Positions 42,245-51,321 are shown, numbered from the stretch's first letter. The stretch is 64,000 nt of DNA from Spirosoma radiotolerans (GCF_000974425.1 NZ_CP010429.1:4030001-4094000); one strand, 5' to 3'. Notes: a model not told the origin generated them from the sequence alone. Numbers and translations: made by a program.

Positions 42245-43033
42245 ATGGAATCCCAACAGATTAGCAGTGCTGAAAAAGCAATTTTTGACCTTACGGGCAA
42301 AGTAGCCTTGATTACCGGAGCTAGTAAGGGCATTGGCGAAGATATTGCCCGTGTATTTGCCCGCTTTGGCGCTAACGTTATTATCAGCAGCCGTAAACAG
42401 GACGCCTGCGATGCGCTTGCCCGTGAGATCAAGGCGCAGGGGGGCGAGGCAACCGGCATCGCGGCCCATGTGGGCGATATGGCACAACTTCAGCAACTGG
42501 TGGACACGAGTATCGATACATACGGAGGCATTGATATTCTGGTCAACAATGCGGCCTCGAACCCGGTCTTTGGCCCTTCTCTCGACTGCGATGGGGCTGC
42601 ATTTGACAAGATTATGCAGGCCAATGTGAAAGCCCCCTTTGAGCTTAGTAAACTATGTTACCCCAGCATGAAAACCCGTGGCGGAGGCAGTATCATCATG
42701 ATTAGCAGCATTGCCGGACACACGCCCGATCCCGGCCTGGGCATGTACAGCGTCAGCAAAGCAGCGCTCAATATGCTGACCAAAGTACTGGCCAAAGAAT
42801 GGGGTCCGGATGGTATTCGGGTCAATGCGATTTGCCCCGGTCTAATCAAAACCAAATTCAGCCAGGCACTCTGGCAGAACGAAAAAATCCTCGATCACTT
42901 CACCAGTCGACTACCCATCGCCCGGATGGGCACAACGGATGAAATCAGCCCATTGGCGTTGTTTCTGGCGTCAAGTGCGTCGTCTTATAGTACAGGTAGT
43001 TTGTTTTATGCAGATGGTGGTACGGTAATTTAA
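42245..43033 (+). CDS. SDR-family oxidoreductase
   Basis: 262-aa classical short-chain dehydrogenase. Cofactor motif TGASKGIG (about 25-32), structural NNAAS, catalytic Ser in MISSIAG and catalytic Tyr-Lys in YSVSK. C-terminal LFLASSASSYSTGSLFYADGG is usual. SRK after the second strand suggests NADPH preference, an inference. It would reduce or oxidise a carbonyl/alcohol of unknown identity. It lies downstream of the amidoligase cluster on the same strand (105-bp gap), and a DinB-like gene follows after 9 bp. Confidence 0.93.
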   Translation: MESQQISSAEKAIFDLTGKVALITGASKGIGEDIARVFARFGANVIISSRKQDACDALAREIKAQGGEATGIAAHVGDMAQLQQLVDTSIDTYGGIDILVNNAASNPVFGPSLDCDGAAFDKIMQANVKAPFELSKLCYPSMKTRGGGSIIMISSIAGHTPDPGLGMYSVSKAALNMLTKVLAKEWGPDGIRVNAICPGLIKTKFSQALWQNEKILDHFTSRLPIARMGTTDEISPLALFLASSASSYSTGSLFYADGGTVI

Positions 43034-43042
43034 TACACGGTT

Positions 43043-43552
43043 ATGGCTCTGGAAACCCGCGAAGTTTGGCTGCGAGGCCCTCTTTCTGATATGCCTCCGT
43101 TGGTGCAGCCGATTGCCCATGCACTGATGCAGGCTCGGGAAGAAGTGACTGTACTCATGCATGATTTTCCTGAACATTTACTTTGGGAACGTCCGGCCGG
43201 TGTGGCGTCGGTTGGCTTTCATTTGCAGCACTTGACCGGTGTGCTTGATCGGCTCTTCACCTACGCTCGGCAGGAAGCCCTGTCAACCGACCAGTTAACC
43301 GCTCTGGCATCCGAAGGCAAGCCGGATCAGGCGACCTTAACAGCACAGGAATTGGTAGGCCAATTCAACAAACAGGTCGATCAGGCATTGGTTGCCCTGC
43401 GTCGTATAGATGAAAAAAGACTGACCGATTTCCGGGGCGTGGGGCGCGCGCAGCTTCCGTCTACCTTGATTGGCTTATTGACGCATGCAGCTGAGCATAC
43501 AATGCGGCATGTCGGGCAGTTGTCGGTAACGGTTCGGGTGATAACAGTTTAA
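43043..43552 (+). CDS. DinB-superfamily protein
   Basis: 169-aa four-helix-bundle protein of the DinB superfamily. The metal-binding histidines are probably those in GFHLQHLTGVLDRL (about 58-66) and in THAAEHTMRHVGQL (about 149-156). The MALETREVWLRGPL start is typical of DinB proteins seen in Bacteroidota. Enzymatic role is unknown. Only 9 bp separate it from the SDR gene, so they form one transcription unit. Confidence 0.87.
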   Translation: MALETREVWLRGPLSDMPPLVQPIAHALMQAREEVTVLMHDFPEHLLWERPAGVASVGFHLQHLTGVLDRLFTYARQEALSTDQLTALASEGKPDQATLTAQELVGQFNKQVDQALVALRRIDEKRLTDFRGVGRAQLPSTLIGLLTHAAEHTMRHVGQLSVTVRVITV

Positions 43553-43658
43553 CCTTTTTTTAAGTTATCATTCATCGGCGTTTAACAAACCCAGCCGACC
43601 TTTCAACCGAAAAGCCCGTCACGGTGGCGGGTTATTACCTTAAACCATTCTGAAGTAT

Positions 43659-43847
43659 ATGAAAAAGACCATCCTGGCGGCCTGCGTCGTAGCCGCTCTT
43701 TGTGGAAATACCGTGTTTGCCAATATGCCCTCGCAGGATAAGCCCGTGAGCAAAACGATGACAACGACTGTGAAGAAATCGACCCCTACCAAAGCCACTA
43801 CGACAACTAAAACGATGCATAAAAAGCACGTCAAAACATCAGAGTAG
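43659..43847 (+). CDS. Small secreted Thr/Lys-rich peptide
   Basis: 62-aa protein. MKKTILAACVVAALCGNTVFA is a signal peptide. The mature 40 residues are low-complexity, rich in Thr and Lys (TMTTTVKKSTPTKATTTTK) and strongly basic. There is no known domain. Separation by its own terminator and a sensible signal peptide support a real gene. It may bind anionic surfaces such as LPS or nucleic acid, a guess from composition only. Confidence 0.75.
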   Translation: MKKTILAACVVAALCGNTVFANMPSQDKPVSKTMTTTVKKSTPTKATTTTKTMHKKHVKTSE

Positions 43848-43861
43848 ACGCACAGTTGCCT

Positions 43862-43896
43862 AAAAAAAAGACCCTGTTTGGCAGGGTCTTTTTTTT
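43862..43896. terminator. Bidirectional terminator
   Basis: AAAAAAAAGACCCTG (43862-43876) pairs with CAGGGTCTTTTTTTT (43882-43896) around a 5-nt loop, giving T runs on both strands between convergent genes. Confidence 0.93.
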
Positions 43897-43914
43897 AGGC
43901 TTTACATTGATTTC

Positions 43915-46197
43915 TTACTGCACCGCTATGATCTTGAATTCTGTCCGGCGGTTTTGCTGGTGTTCTCCTTCCGAGCAATTCACCCCATCAATACAACCAT
44001 TAATAATTTCCGATTCGCCATAACCACGAGCCATTAAGCGATTAGCGGCAATGCCACGCGACACTAAATAATCCATTGCAGCTCTCGCCCGATTCTCCGA
44101 TAACCGAATATTGTAGGTATCCGTAGCCCGCGAATCCGTGTGCGAACGCAACTCGATTTGCATTTTGGGATATTCCTTCAGAATAGCCATGACATGATCA
44201 AGCTCACGAGCCGCATCAGCACGAATAAAGAACTTATTCAGGTCATAATAAATGTTTTTCAACTGAAACACATCACCAACCCCGTATAAGCCGAGTGAAT
44301 CAGTAACTAACTGACCTTTTCGCTTCGTTTTACTATACTGTGCTTTCTTGGTCGCGTAGCGGTCTTTTTGAGCCGTAATTGTATACGGAGCGCCCGGTTT
44401 CATATCGAACTCATAACCTCCATCGGGGCCTGTTGTCACGGTTTGCTCTGATTTATCCTTATCATTCCGTAGCGTCACTTTCACGCCCGTTGCCGGTTGT
44501 TGATTCACTTCGGTTTTAACTACCCCTTTAACAACCGTATTTTCGGAGCGCTCCAGATAGATTGACACATTGAGAACAGGCTTTGGCGATTGCGTCAGGG
44601 TTGAAAACCGAACGCTGTTCATGGCGTATCCTTCTTTAATGGCCCTGAACTCATACTCCGTGTTTGAGTCTACGCATAAATCGGTTCGACCATTCGTATT
44701 AGTGATGCGCAATTCCTGGTTAACTCCGTTCCGCAAAATGCGAACGTCTGCATTTTCGAGGGGTGTACTCGTTTTAGCGTCATAGACCAGAATGTTCAGT
44801 TGCTTGCAGGTACGCCGGAATGAATAAATATCGTCATCGCTGATTCCTTTTTTACGGTTGCTACTGAAGTAGCCACTTGTACGGCCTTTGTCGGTGATAA
44901 ACCCGAAATCGTCTTTTTCGGAGTTGATGGGCGCCCCGGCATTTTGAACGCCTTTATAGGCAATTCCATCTTTAAGCTCGGCCACAAAAACGTCCAGCCC
45001 CCCCAGACCTTCGTGTCCATCCGATGAGAAATAGAGATTGTCTCCCTCGGCAGCAAACGGAAACATCTCGTTTCCTTCGGTATTAATTTCTTTACCCATG
45101 TTAACAGGCGTTCCCCACTGGCCGTTGTTGAACTCAACGACGTAAATATCCGTACCGCCGTATCCACCCGGCATGTCCGACACAAAATACATTTTTGTGT
45201 TGTCGAAGGAGAAAGCGGGGTGACCTACGGAGTATTCATTGCTATTGAACGGCAAATCCTGAATATCAACCCACTTCCCATTCTTGTTTACGGCAGAATA
45301 CAACTTCAACTTTTTAACGCCGTCTGAGCTTTTACCCGATTTTCCTTTGCTGGAGTTATTGCGGGTGAAAACAATGAAGTTCTGATCTCTGGTGAACGTC
45401 ATTGGCCCTTCATGATACTTCGTATTGAGGGTACGGCTGAATATTTCAGCTTTCGTCAGGGGCGTATTTTCCGCTGTGACATCAGTCCCCTGCACTTTAT
45501 TTTCACTACCACCGCCCAATACGGCGGAATTGGGTGAACGGTTCAGGTCGGCACCCGGAACGCGCAATTGGTTCGTATCGGGGTGGAAATAGAGGTCCAG
45601 GAAAGGCGTCTGGTTCCAGTTAAACACCCGTTTTACCGGTCCTGACTCATCACGAGCCGATACGAAAACCAGTCCGTTCTTATAATACATAGGGCTAAAA
45701 TCAGCCTGACGCGAGTTGATCGGTAAATTAGCGATACGATAAGACGATGAATCCTGATAGAATCGACTCATATCCATGTAAGAGACCGTGAAACGACGCC
45801 CCCGTAAATCTTCTTTTTGCTTCTCGCCATACTGACTATACATTTTTTGCGATTCCCGGTACTTGCCATTCTGAGCCAACGATTGGGCATAATACAGGTA
45901 TACTTCACTATCAAGGTCCGTATTTGATTTTATCAGTTCGCTATAAATACGTTCGGCGTTTCGCGTATCCTCCAGCTTGCGGTAGCAATAACCAAGTTTG
46001 ATCATCGCATCCCGCGTTTCGGCAGGGTCCTTCTTTTTATCAGTTCGCAGAAACTCCTCGTATGCCCGCACCGCGCTGACATAACTAAGGTTATCAAATT
46101 GCTTGTTTGCCGCTCGTAGTCGCGCACTTTGTGCCTGAGCAGTCAGACTCCAGAAGGCCAGTCCTGCCAGTAGCAAGACACATACAATTCGGTTCAT
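43915..46197 (-). CDS. OmpA-family protein with TPR, PD40 and CarboxypepD-like domains (PorE-like)
   Basis: 760-aa envelope protein. Signal peptide MNRIVCVLLLAGLAF..AQAQ fixes the start at 46197 (the frame is open to 46299). Then come TPR helices (about 25-130), a PD40/WD40-like beta-propeller (repeats such as SVGHPAFSFDNTKMYFVSD and EMFPFAAEGDNLYFSSDG), a carboxypeptidase-regulatory-like beta domain (VVKGVVKTEVNQQPATGVKV) and a C-terminal OmpA peptidoglycan-binding domain (IELRSHTDSRATDTYN, LSENRARAAMDYLVSRGI). This domain order is that described for the T9SS component PorE. Paralogues of this layout are frequent in Bacteroidota, so the assignment to T9SS is tentative. Confidence 0.88.
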   Translation of the reverse strand: MNRIVCVLLLAGLAFWSLTAQAQSARLRAANKQFDNLSYVSAVRAYEEFLRTDKKKDPAETRDAMIKLGYCYRKLEDTRNAERIYSELIKSNTDLDSEVYLYYAQSLAQNGKYRESQKMYSQYGEKQKEDLRGRRFTVSYMDMSRFYQDSSSYRIANLPINSRQADFSPMYYKNGLVFVSARDESGPVKRVFNWNQTPFLDLYFHPDTNQLRVPGADLNRSPNSAVLGGGSENKVQGTDVTAENTPLTKAEIFSRTLNTKYHEGPMTFTRDQNFIVFTRNNSSKGKSGKSSDGVKKLKLYSAVNKNGKWVDIQDLPFNSNEYSVGHPAFSFDNTKMYFVSDMPGGYGGTDIYVVEFNNGQWGTPVNMGKEINTEGNEMFPFAAEGDNLYFSSDGHEGLGGLDVFVAELKDGIAYKGVQNAGAPINSEKDDFGFITDKGRTSGYFSSNRKKGISDDDIYSFRRTCKQLNILVYDAKTSTPLENADVRILRNGVNQELRITNTNGRTDLCVDSNTEYEFRAIKEGYAMNSVRFSTLTQSPKPVLNVSIYLERSENTVVKGVVKTEVNQQPATGVKVTLRNDKDKSEQTVTTGPDGGYEFDMKPGAPYTITAQKDRYATKKAQYSKTKRKGQLVTDSLGLYGVGDVFQLKNIYYDLNKFFIRADAARELDHVMAILKEYPKMQIELRSHTDSRATDTYNIRLSENRARAAMDYLVSRGIAANRLMARGYGESEIINGCIDGVNCSEGEHQQNRRTEFKIIAVQ

Positions 46198-46333
46198 GGA
46201 TGTTATTGAGTTAATAAAACTTGGGGCTCCTTCAAATCTCATCAAATAAGATGCCAACTTTTTTGAATAGGGATACGATTCGCTTGAAATACCAGGCAAT
46301 TTACTTGTTTTAAGCCTTTATACAGGTACCTGC

Positions 46334-47674
46334 CTACTTCTTGTTGTAACTGAACTGAGCGATTTGCCGGGTTTGAGCCGTTACTCTAAACCGATGCCCA
46401 ATCCGCCGACCGACCACCCAGGCAATCTCGCCACCCGATAGCAGGACAACGGTTTGCTCCCGTTCTGAGCGACTGAGTTTCAGATCATTTAATAGATCAC
46501 TGACTAATTTATGCCCTTTAAGCCCCAGAGGCTGTACCTTATCGCCCTGTTTCCACCGGCGAATACGGAGCGGAAAGGTAAGCTGATCAGCATCCAGGCT
46601 AGCTATGGCTGGATCAGGAGCAGGATTGAATTCAGCGGGTTTAGCCGTTTTCTTAATTGTCAGGGTACGTTCTTTCGATACGTCTAGCACTTCAGTAGGC
46701 CAATCGCTCAATACCAAGTTAATATCAACCTGTTCCGGTAAAACCTCGATGAACAGTCCTGCTCGTTCGTGGACGACACGATGCGTAGTCGATTGTATGA
46801 CATGGCCGGTGGGTTTGTTCAGCATATCGGCGACTTGCCGGGTCTGATCGGTCGTAAAACCCATCGGTTTCAACCACTCCATCAACCGAAACGTCAACTC
46901 AGGCAGGGTCAGTAATTTTTCGGTTGGCAGCAGTATGCCTTCGTCTTGGACCTCGGCAACGGTCTGCCAGGACCGGTCGAGCTCGGTACGCATGAGCACT
47001 TCGGCGGCTCGAAGTCGCTCAACAGTGCGGGGTACCGTTTGCCATAAACCTGGGTTCAGGTCATTGAGTATAGGCACTACATAGTGGCGAATTCGATTGC
47101 GGGCGTACTTATCGTCTGCATTCGAGCTGTCTTCCCGATAGAGCAAACCCGCTTCGTTTACAAAAGCTACCAGTTGTTCACGGGTGGCAAATAACAATGG
47201 ACGAACGATCTGGTTCTGCCGCGCCAAAATCCCGTGTAAACCCGCTAGCCCGGTTCCCCGCGTCAGGTTAAGCAGCAGCGTTTCAAGTACATCATTTTTG
47301 TGATGCGCCGTGGCGAGGCAGGCGTACGAATAGTCCTGAAGCAGTTGATCAAACCAGGTATAGCGTAGTTCGCGGGCAGCCATCTGAATAGAGAGTCCTC
47401 GCTCCTTTGCAACAGTTGTTGTATCATAACACACCAGATGAAACGGAACCCCATACCGTTTTGCCATGTTTTCAACAAAAACCGCATCCTCATCGGAATC
47501 TGAGGCCCGCAAAGTAAAATTTACGTGGGCAATAGCGAAGGGTTGATTAACTCGATGAAAAAGCTCCGCCATCACGACGGAGTCCAGTCCACCACTCACG
47601 GCCAGTAGTACCTGATCCGTTGATTCGAACAGGTGATTGTCGTTAATAAATCCTAAAAATTCCGATTCAACCAT
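46334..47674 (-). CDS. tilS: tRNA(Ile)-lysidine synthase TilS
   Basis: 446-aa N-type ATP pyrophosphatase that converts the wobble cytidine of tRNA-Ile(CAU) to lysidine with ATP and lysine, so that the tRNA reads AUA. The PP-loop is AVSGGLDSVVM (about 23-33). Other signatures are ATAHHKNDVLETLLLNLTRGTG and ARNRIRHYVVPILNDLNP. A C-terminal substrate-binding TilS domain (PLRIRRWKQGDKVQPLGLKGH) is complete. It is essential in most bacteria. Head-to-head with the OstA-like gene; the two start codons are about 30 bp apart. Confidence 0.96.
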   Translation of the reverse strand: MVESEFLGFINDNHLFESTDQVLLAVSGGLDSVVMAELFHRVNQPFAIAHVNFTLRASDSDEDAVFVENMAKRYGVPFHLVCYDTTTVAKERGLSIQMAARELRYTWFDQLLQDYSYACLATAHHKNDVLETLLLNLTRGTGLAGLHGILARQNQIVRPLLFATREQLVAFVNEAGLLYREDSSNADDKYARNRIRHYVVPILNDLNPGLWQTVPRTVERLRAAEVLMRTELDRSWQTVAEVQDEGILLPTEKLLTLPELTFRLMEWLKPMGFTTDQTRQVADMLNKPTGHVIQSTTHRVVHERAGLFIEVLPEQVDINLVLSDWPTEVLDVSKERTLTIKKTAKPAEFNPAPDPAIASLDADQLTFPLRIRRWKQGDKVQPLGLKGHKLVSDLLNDLKLSRSEREQTVVLLSGGEIAWVVGRRIGHRFRVTAQTRQIAQFSYNKK

Positions 47675-47707
47675 ATGGAGTCGGCCGTAAGCCGTAGTTT
47701 TGTCAGT

Positions 47708-49540
47708 ATGATTCGTTTGTTTGCCGCTTTTCTTCTTCTCTGTTCATGGCTTGTTTCGGCTAATTCACTGGCACAGGTCGGGCCTCCTTTGCCCGGTCAT
47801 CCAGCGGCACCAGGGGCTGTAGCCGACAAAGTTGAGCTACTTCCGGGTGCTGACAGCTTAGTGGGCATGACGGTTCCAGGACAGGTTGTTCGTAAAATAT
47901 ACAACAACGTCAGGTTTCGGCAAAAGGGGGTTCTCATGTTCTGTGACCTCGCGATTCAAAACGCAACTACTAACGTAATTGAAGCCTATGGCCATGTAAA
48001 GATCATACAAGGCGATACAATTACGGTTCAGGGGGATACTATGTTTTACTACGGTAACGTCCGTCAGGCCAATATGCGCGGCCATGTCAGCATGCGTGAT
48101 CGCAAAATGACGCTGACGACTGCTCAGCTTGATTACGACATGCTATCGGGCATTGCGCATTACCCAACGCCCGGTCGTATTGTAGATAAAGAAAATATAC
48201 TGACCAGCCGCGAGGGGTATTACGACACCCGCAGTAAGCTGTTTACGTTCCGTCAAAACGTTCGATTAGTCAACCCCAAAGGGACGCTCGTAGCTGATTC
48301 GCTGCTTTATAACTCCCTGACCCGAATGGCAATCTTTCAGGGACCAACCCGCATTACGAACAAGGACGGGGTTCTGACGGCCATTGAAGGGCAATACAAC
48401 ACAACGACGGGGATTTCAAACTTTCAGCGCCGGGCTACGGTCGAAACGCCTAAATACCGGCTCACAGGCGATAGCCTTTATTACGACAATGTTACAGAGC
48501 TGGGCATCGCCAAAGGCAATGTGATTATGGTAGCCAAAGACCGGCAGGCGGTAATTCTGGGTGATCATGTTCGGTATAACGGGAAGGCGGGTATCTCGCG
48601 CGTGACAGGCCATCCGGTAGCCAAAAGTCTGGCGAATGAGACGACAAAAGATACACTCTTTTTGCGGGCCGACACCTTATTTTCTTTCGATAACAAACTA
48701 ACAAATACGCGCCGGTTGCTGGGCCAGAAAAACGTATTTATATATAAATCGGACCTTCAGAGCAAGTGTGATTCTCTCATTTACGACACAGCCGATTCAA
48801 CTATTTATTTTTATAAAAAACCAATTGTCTGGAGTCAGAATAAATACCAGATGGAAGCTGATTCAATGCGGGCTGTGATGAAAAACAATAAAATTCATAC
48901 CCTGTTTTTAAAGACAAAATCATTTGTTATTTCCCTCGATACACTCAAGAATTACAACCAGATCAAAGGGCGAACGGTAACGGCTTATTTCGCCACAAAA
49001 ATTGTATCGACAACTGTTACCGGAGCCGATTTACCCGTCTCAACCACAACAGCTGCGGGCACTGCACCACGTTCCGTTTCATCTGTTGCAACGAAACTGC
49101 CTATTAAGCGCGTATTAATTCCCAAAGGAGAGGCACCTGTTTCAACAACCGTTTTGCACCAGGAGCAAACTGTGCTTGATCGGGTTCTTGTTGAAGGGAA
49201 CGGCCAGAGCCTTTATTACGCGGTCGATGAAAAAAACAAATTAATTGGCCTGAACCACGTTGAATCAAGCCGAATGAACATTGAATTTAATGACAACAAA
49301 GTTGGCAAAATCCGGTTTTATGGCCATCCGGATTCCCAACTGATTCCACCAAAAGAATTAACACCAGAAGTGCAACAACTGGACGGATTCCGCTGGCGCG
49401 AGGTTGAAAAGCCAACAAAAAATCAAGTTTTATGGTTGGAAAAACCACCAGCCGAACAACCGGTAATTAGAAAACCATTAAAAAATAAAGGAACAGTTAA
49501 ACCTTTGGCCCAAAAATTGGTTCAAAAGACTATTAATTGA
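47708..49540 (+). CDS. OstA/LptA-like LPS transport protein
   Basis: 610-aa exported protein. Signal peptide MIRLFAAFLLLCSWLV..SLAQ, so I use ATG at 47708 instead of the upstream ATG at 47675, which abuts the tilS start. The mature protein is a long run of OstA-type beta-jellyroll repeats (NATTNVIEAYGHVKII, TMFYYGNVRQANMRGHV, YYDTRSKLFTFRQNVRL), the fold that carries lipopolysaccharide between the membranes. It is longer than E. coli LptA and resembles the periplasmic part of LptD/OstA. The C-terminus is basic and has no barrel strands, so it is not a full LptD. It likely works with the LptC encoded at 57334. Confidence 0.85.
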   Translation: MIRLFAAFLLLCSWLVSANSLAQVGPPLPGHPAAPGAVADKVELLPGADSLVGMTVPGQVVRKIYNNVRFRQKGVLMFCDLAIQNATTNVIEAYGHVKIIQGDTITVQGDTMFYYGNVRQANMRGHVSMRDRKMTLTTAQLDYDMLSGIAHYPTPGRIVDKENILTSREGYYDTRSKLFTFRQNVRLVNPKGTLVADSLLYNSLTRMAIFQGPTRITNKDGVLTAIEGQYNTTTGISNFQRRATVETPKYRLTGDSLYYDNVTELGIAKGNVIMVAKDRQAVILGDHVRYNGKAGISRVTGHPVAKSLANETTKDTLFLRADTLFSFDNKLTNTRRLLGQKNVFIYKSDLQSKCDSLIYDTADSTIYFYKKPIVWSQNKYQMEADSMRAVMKNNKIHTLFLKTKSFVISLDTLKNYNQIKGRTVTAYFATKIVSTTVTGADLPVSTTTAAGTAPRSVSSVATKLPIKRVLIPKGEAPVSTTVLHQEQTVLDRVLVEGNGQSLYYAVDEKNKLIGLNHVESSRMNIEFNDNKVGKIRFYGHPDSQLIPPKELTPEVQQLDGFRWREVEKPTKNQVLWLEKPPAEQPVIRKPLKNKGTVKPLAQKLVQKTIN

Positions 49541-49592
49541 CCTATTAACACCAATAATTCACTCATTTAACAATTTTTTAGACAATAGCCCG

Positions 49593-49623
49593 TTGACTTT
49601 GTCTTTTAAGATGAATAGGTTTG
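49593..49623 (+). promoter_or_regulatory. Promoter of the T9SS cargo-like gene
   Basis: TTG (49593-49595), a 20-bp spacer and TAGGTTTG (49616-49623), matching the Bacteroidota -33/-7 consensus. The start codon follows 33 bp after. Confidence 0.6.
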
Positions 49624-49656
49624 TGGTGAATACATGCGTACATGAAGTAGACTTAC

Positions 49657-50298
49657 ATGAAACAAACTATACTTATTGGTGTATTGATGGGCTTGCTAAC
49701 GGCAACGATCCCGCTTCAGGCGCAAGTCGCCCAGCGAGATTCGGATGCTCGTAAAGGAAGCCGACTCGAACTGGGTCGTACTCCATCAGTACGCAAAACA
49801 ACGACGGGTTTACCGGCGCAACGCTTTTCGATTGCCCCAAACCCAACGTTGTCGGGGCTTGATCGATCAATGACACTGCACAAGAACAGCGCCATCAACG
49901 AACATTATCGCTCTCTGCTAATGGCCCGTTCAGGCACCAAAACACCAGCGGTCGACAATACAGCAGCGGTTGAAAGCGTAGCTCGCCCAGCGACTTCAGT
50001 GCAGGAAGGGAAATCGGAAAATAGACTGTATACAGCAGACAAATTGTGGGTCTCCAATGCCTATCCGAATCCTGCTGACGATGTTGCCGAACTGGACTAT
50101 CAGTTTTCCGGACCAGGTGATGCGAAGCTGATTCTATTAAACGTGCTGGGGGCGCCCATTGCCGAGTATGAACTGGAACGGAATGCAACCAGAGTTCGGA
50201 TTGGAACGCGCCTTCTCGACACAGGTTATTATTTATACCAACTCTCAGTGGATGGCAAAAAAGTAGCGACCAAACGGTTGCTCGTTCGCCACCAGTAA
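49657..50298 (+). CDS. Small secreted protein with T9SS C-terminal sorting domain
   Basis: 213-aa protein. Signal peptide MKQTILIGVLMGLLTATIPLQAQ. Residues about 25-130 are polar and low in predicted structure. The last 80 residues match the type A T9SS sorting domain (Por_Secre_tail): SNAYPNPADDVAELDY, then LILLNVLGAPIAEYEL, then GYYLYQLSVDGKKVATKRLLV. Proteins with this tail are moved across the outer membrane by the type IX secretion system and often attached to the surface. Apart from the tail no domain is seen. A terminator hairpin follows, just before the bamD promoter. Confidence 0.85.
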   Translation: MKQTILIGVLMGLLTATIPLQAQVAQRDSDARKGSRLELGRTPSVRKTTTGLPAQRFSIAPNPTLSGLDRSMTLHKNSAINEHYRSLLMARSGTKTPAVDNTAAVESVARPATSVQEGKSENRLYTADKLWVSNAYPNPADDVAELDYQFSGPGDAKLILLNVLGAPIAEYELERNATRVRIGTRLLDTGYYLYQLSVDGKKVATKRLLVRHQ

Positions 50299-50363
50299 AG
50301 TCGATCCAATATGTTAAAATAGCATAAACGGATCAGGTCAGCGATCATTTTAAGAACTATAGC

Positions 50364-50405
50364 AGGCTACATCGTCGTTTTAACGGTGTAGCCTATATTT
50401 TTTTT
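50364..50405 (+). terminator. Terminator after the T9SS cargo-like gene
   Basis: AGGCTACATCG (50364-50374) pairs with CGGTGTAGCCT (50384-50394) with one G-U pair, followed by ATATTTTTTTT. Confidence 0.88.
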
Positions 50406-50406
50406 G

Positions 50407-50414
50407 TATCTTTG
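50407..50414 (+). promoter_or_regulatory. -7 promoter element of bamD
   Basis: TATCTTTG matches TAnnTTTG and ends only 7 bp before the ATG at 50422. The transcript would begin at or almost at the start codon. It also rules out the in-frame TTG at 50404 as the start. Confidence 0.65.
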
Positions 50415-50421
50415 CAAACAT

Positions 50422-51321
50422 ATGCAACACCGTCATATTGGTAAAATTCTGTTGGGGATTTGGGTAGCGTTTCTGCTTGGATCATGTAGCCCGTTTTCAA
50501 AACTACAGAAAAGTGGGAGCGATGACGAGAAGTACAAAGGTGCCATACAGTATTATAAAAAAGGAGACTGGTACCGGGCAGGGTTACTATTCGAAGAGTT
50601 AATTCCCGTATTGAAAGGCAGCACCGAGTCAGAAATGGCTCAGTTCTATTATGCCTACACGCAATATCAGCAACAGCAATACTTGCTGAGTGCTACACTG
50701 TTCAAGAAATTTTATGAGACGTTTGCGCGTTCCGACTACGCTCAGGAAGCTATGTATATGTATGCTTACTCACTGTATAAAGATACGCCTTCGTTTAATC
50801 TTGACCAATCGAATACCTTGACGGCGACATCAGCCCTTCAAGACTTCATCAACGCTTATCCCGACAGCAAATACAAGGATGAATCAACCAAACTGATTCT
50901 TGAACTGCGCGGGAAGCTGGAACGTAAAGCATACGAAAAAGCTAAATTGTATTATAAAACCAGCGGCTTTAACATTGCCTCTTACAAGTCATCCGTTATT
51001 GCCATTAACAACTTTCAAAAGGAGTTTCCAGACTCGCAATACAATGAGGAACTGGCGTTTCTAAAAGTTGATGCGGAATTCAGTCTGGCTCAAAACAGTC
51101 TGGAAACCAAGCAGAAGGAACGTTATTTGGAGGCAATCAGTTATCACCAGGCGTTTATTGATAAGTATCCCAATAGCCAATTCCTGAAGCAATCGGAGAA
51201 GATGTTTGAAACCAGCCAGAAAGAAATCGAACGTCTGGATAAGCTGGAGCAGGAGCGTGAAAAGGAAAAAGAACGATTAAAAGATGCCAACCGCCCGGCA
51301 AAGGTGACGGCAGCCAATTAA
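50422..51321 (+). CDS. bamD: Outer-membrane assembly lipoprotein BamD
   Basis: 299-aa lipoprotein of the BAM complex, which inserts beta-barrel proteins into the outer membrane. Signal peptide with lipobox LLGSC (Cys near residue 22), then five TPR-like repeats (KYKGAIQYYKKGDWYRAGLLFEELI region, QFYYAYTQYQQQQYLLSATLF region, DFINAYPDSKYKDES, NNFQKEFPDSQYNEE, YHQAFIDKYPNSQF). The charged C-terminal tail is longer than in E. coli. It heads the conserved bamD-rpoZ-coaBC-DUF4835-recN gene string. The -7 promoter box immediately before the ATG decides the start. Confidence 0.95.
   Translation: MQHRHIGKILLGIWVAFLLGSCSPFSKLQKSGSDDEKYKGAIQYYKKGDWYRAGLLFEELIPVLKGSTESEMAQFYYAYTQYQQQQYLLSATLFKKFYETFARSDYAQEAMYMYAYSLYKDTPSFNLDQSNTLTATSALQDFINAYPDSKYKDESTKLILELRGKLERKAYEKAKLYYKTSGFNIASYKSSVIAINNFQKEFPDSQYNEELAFLKVDAEFSLAQNSLETKQKERYLEAISYHQAFIDKYPNSQFLKQSEKMFETSQKEIERLDKLEQEREKEKERLKDANRPAKVTAAN

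Noticed and set aside
46198..46299. 34-residue N-terminal extension of the PorE-like protein
   Set aside because: A clean signal peptide starts at the internal ATG 46197, so the upstream codons are taken as untranslated.
47675..47707. Start of the OstA-like gene at the ATG directly abutting tilS
   Set aside because: The signal peptide begins at ATG 47708; using the upstream start would put the two genes' start codons back to back with no room for a promoter.
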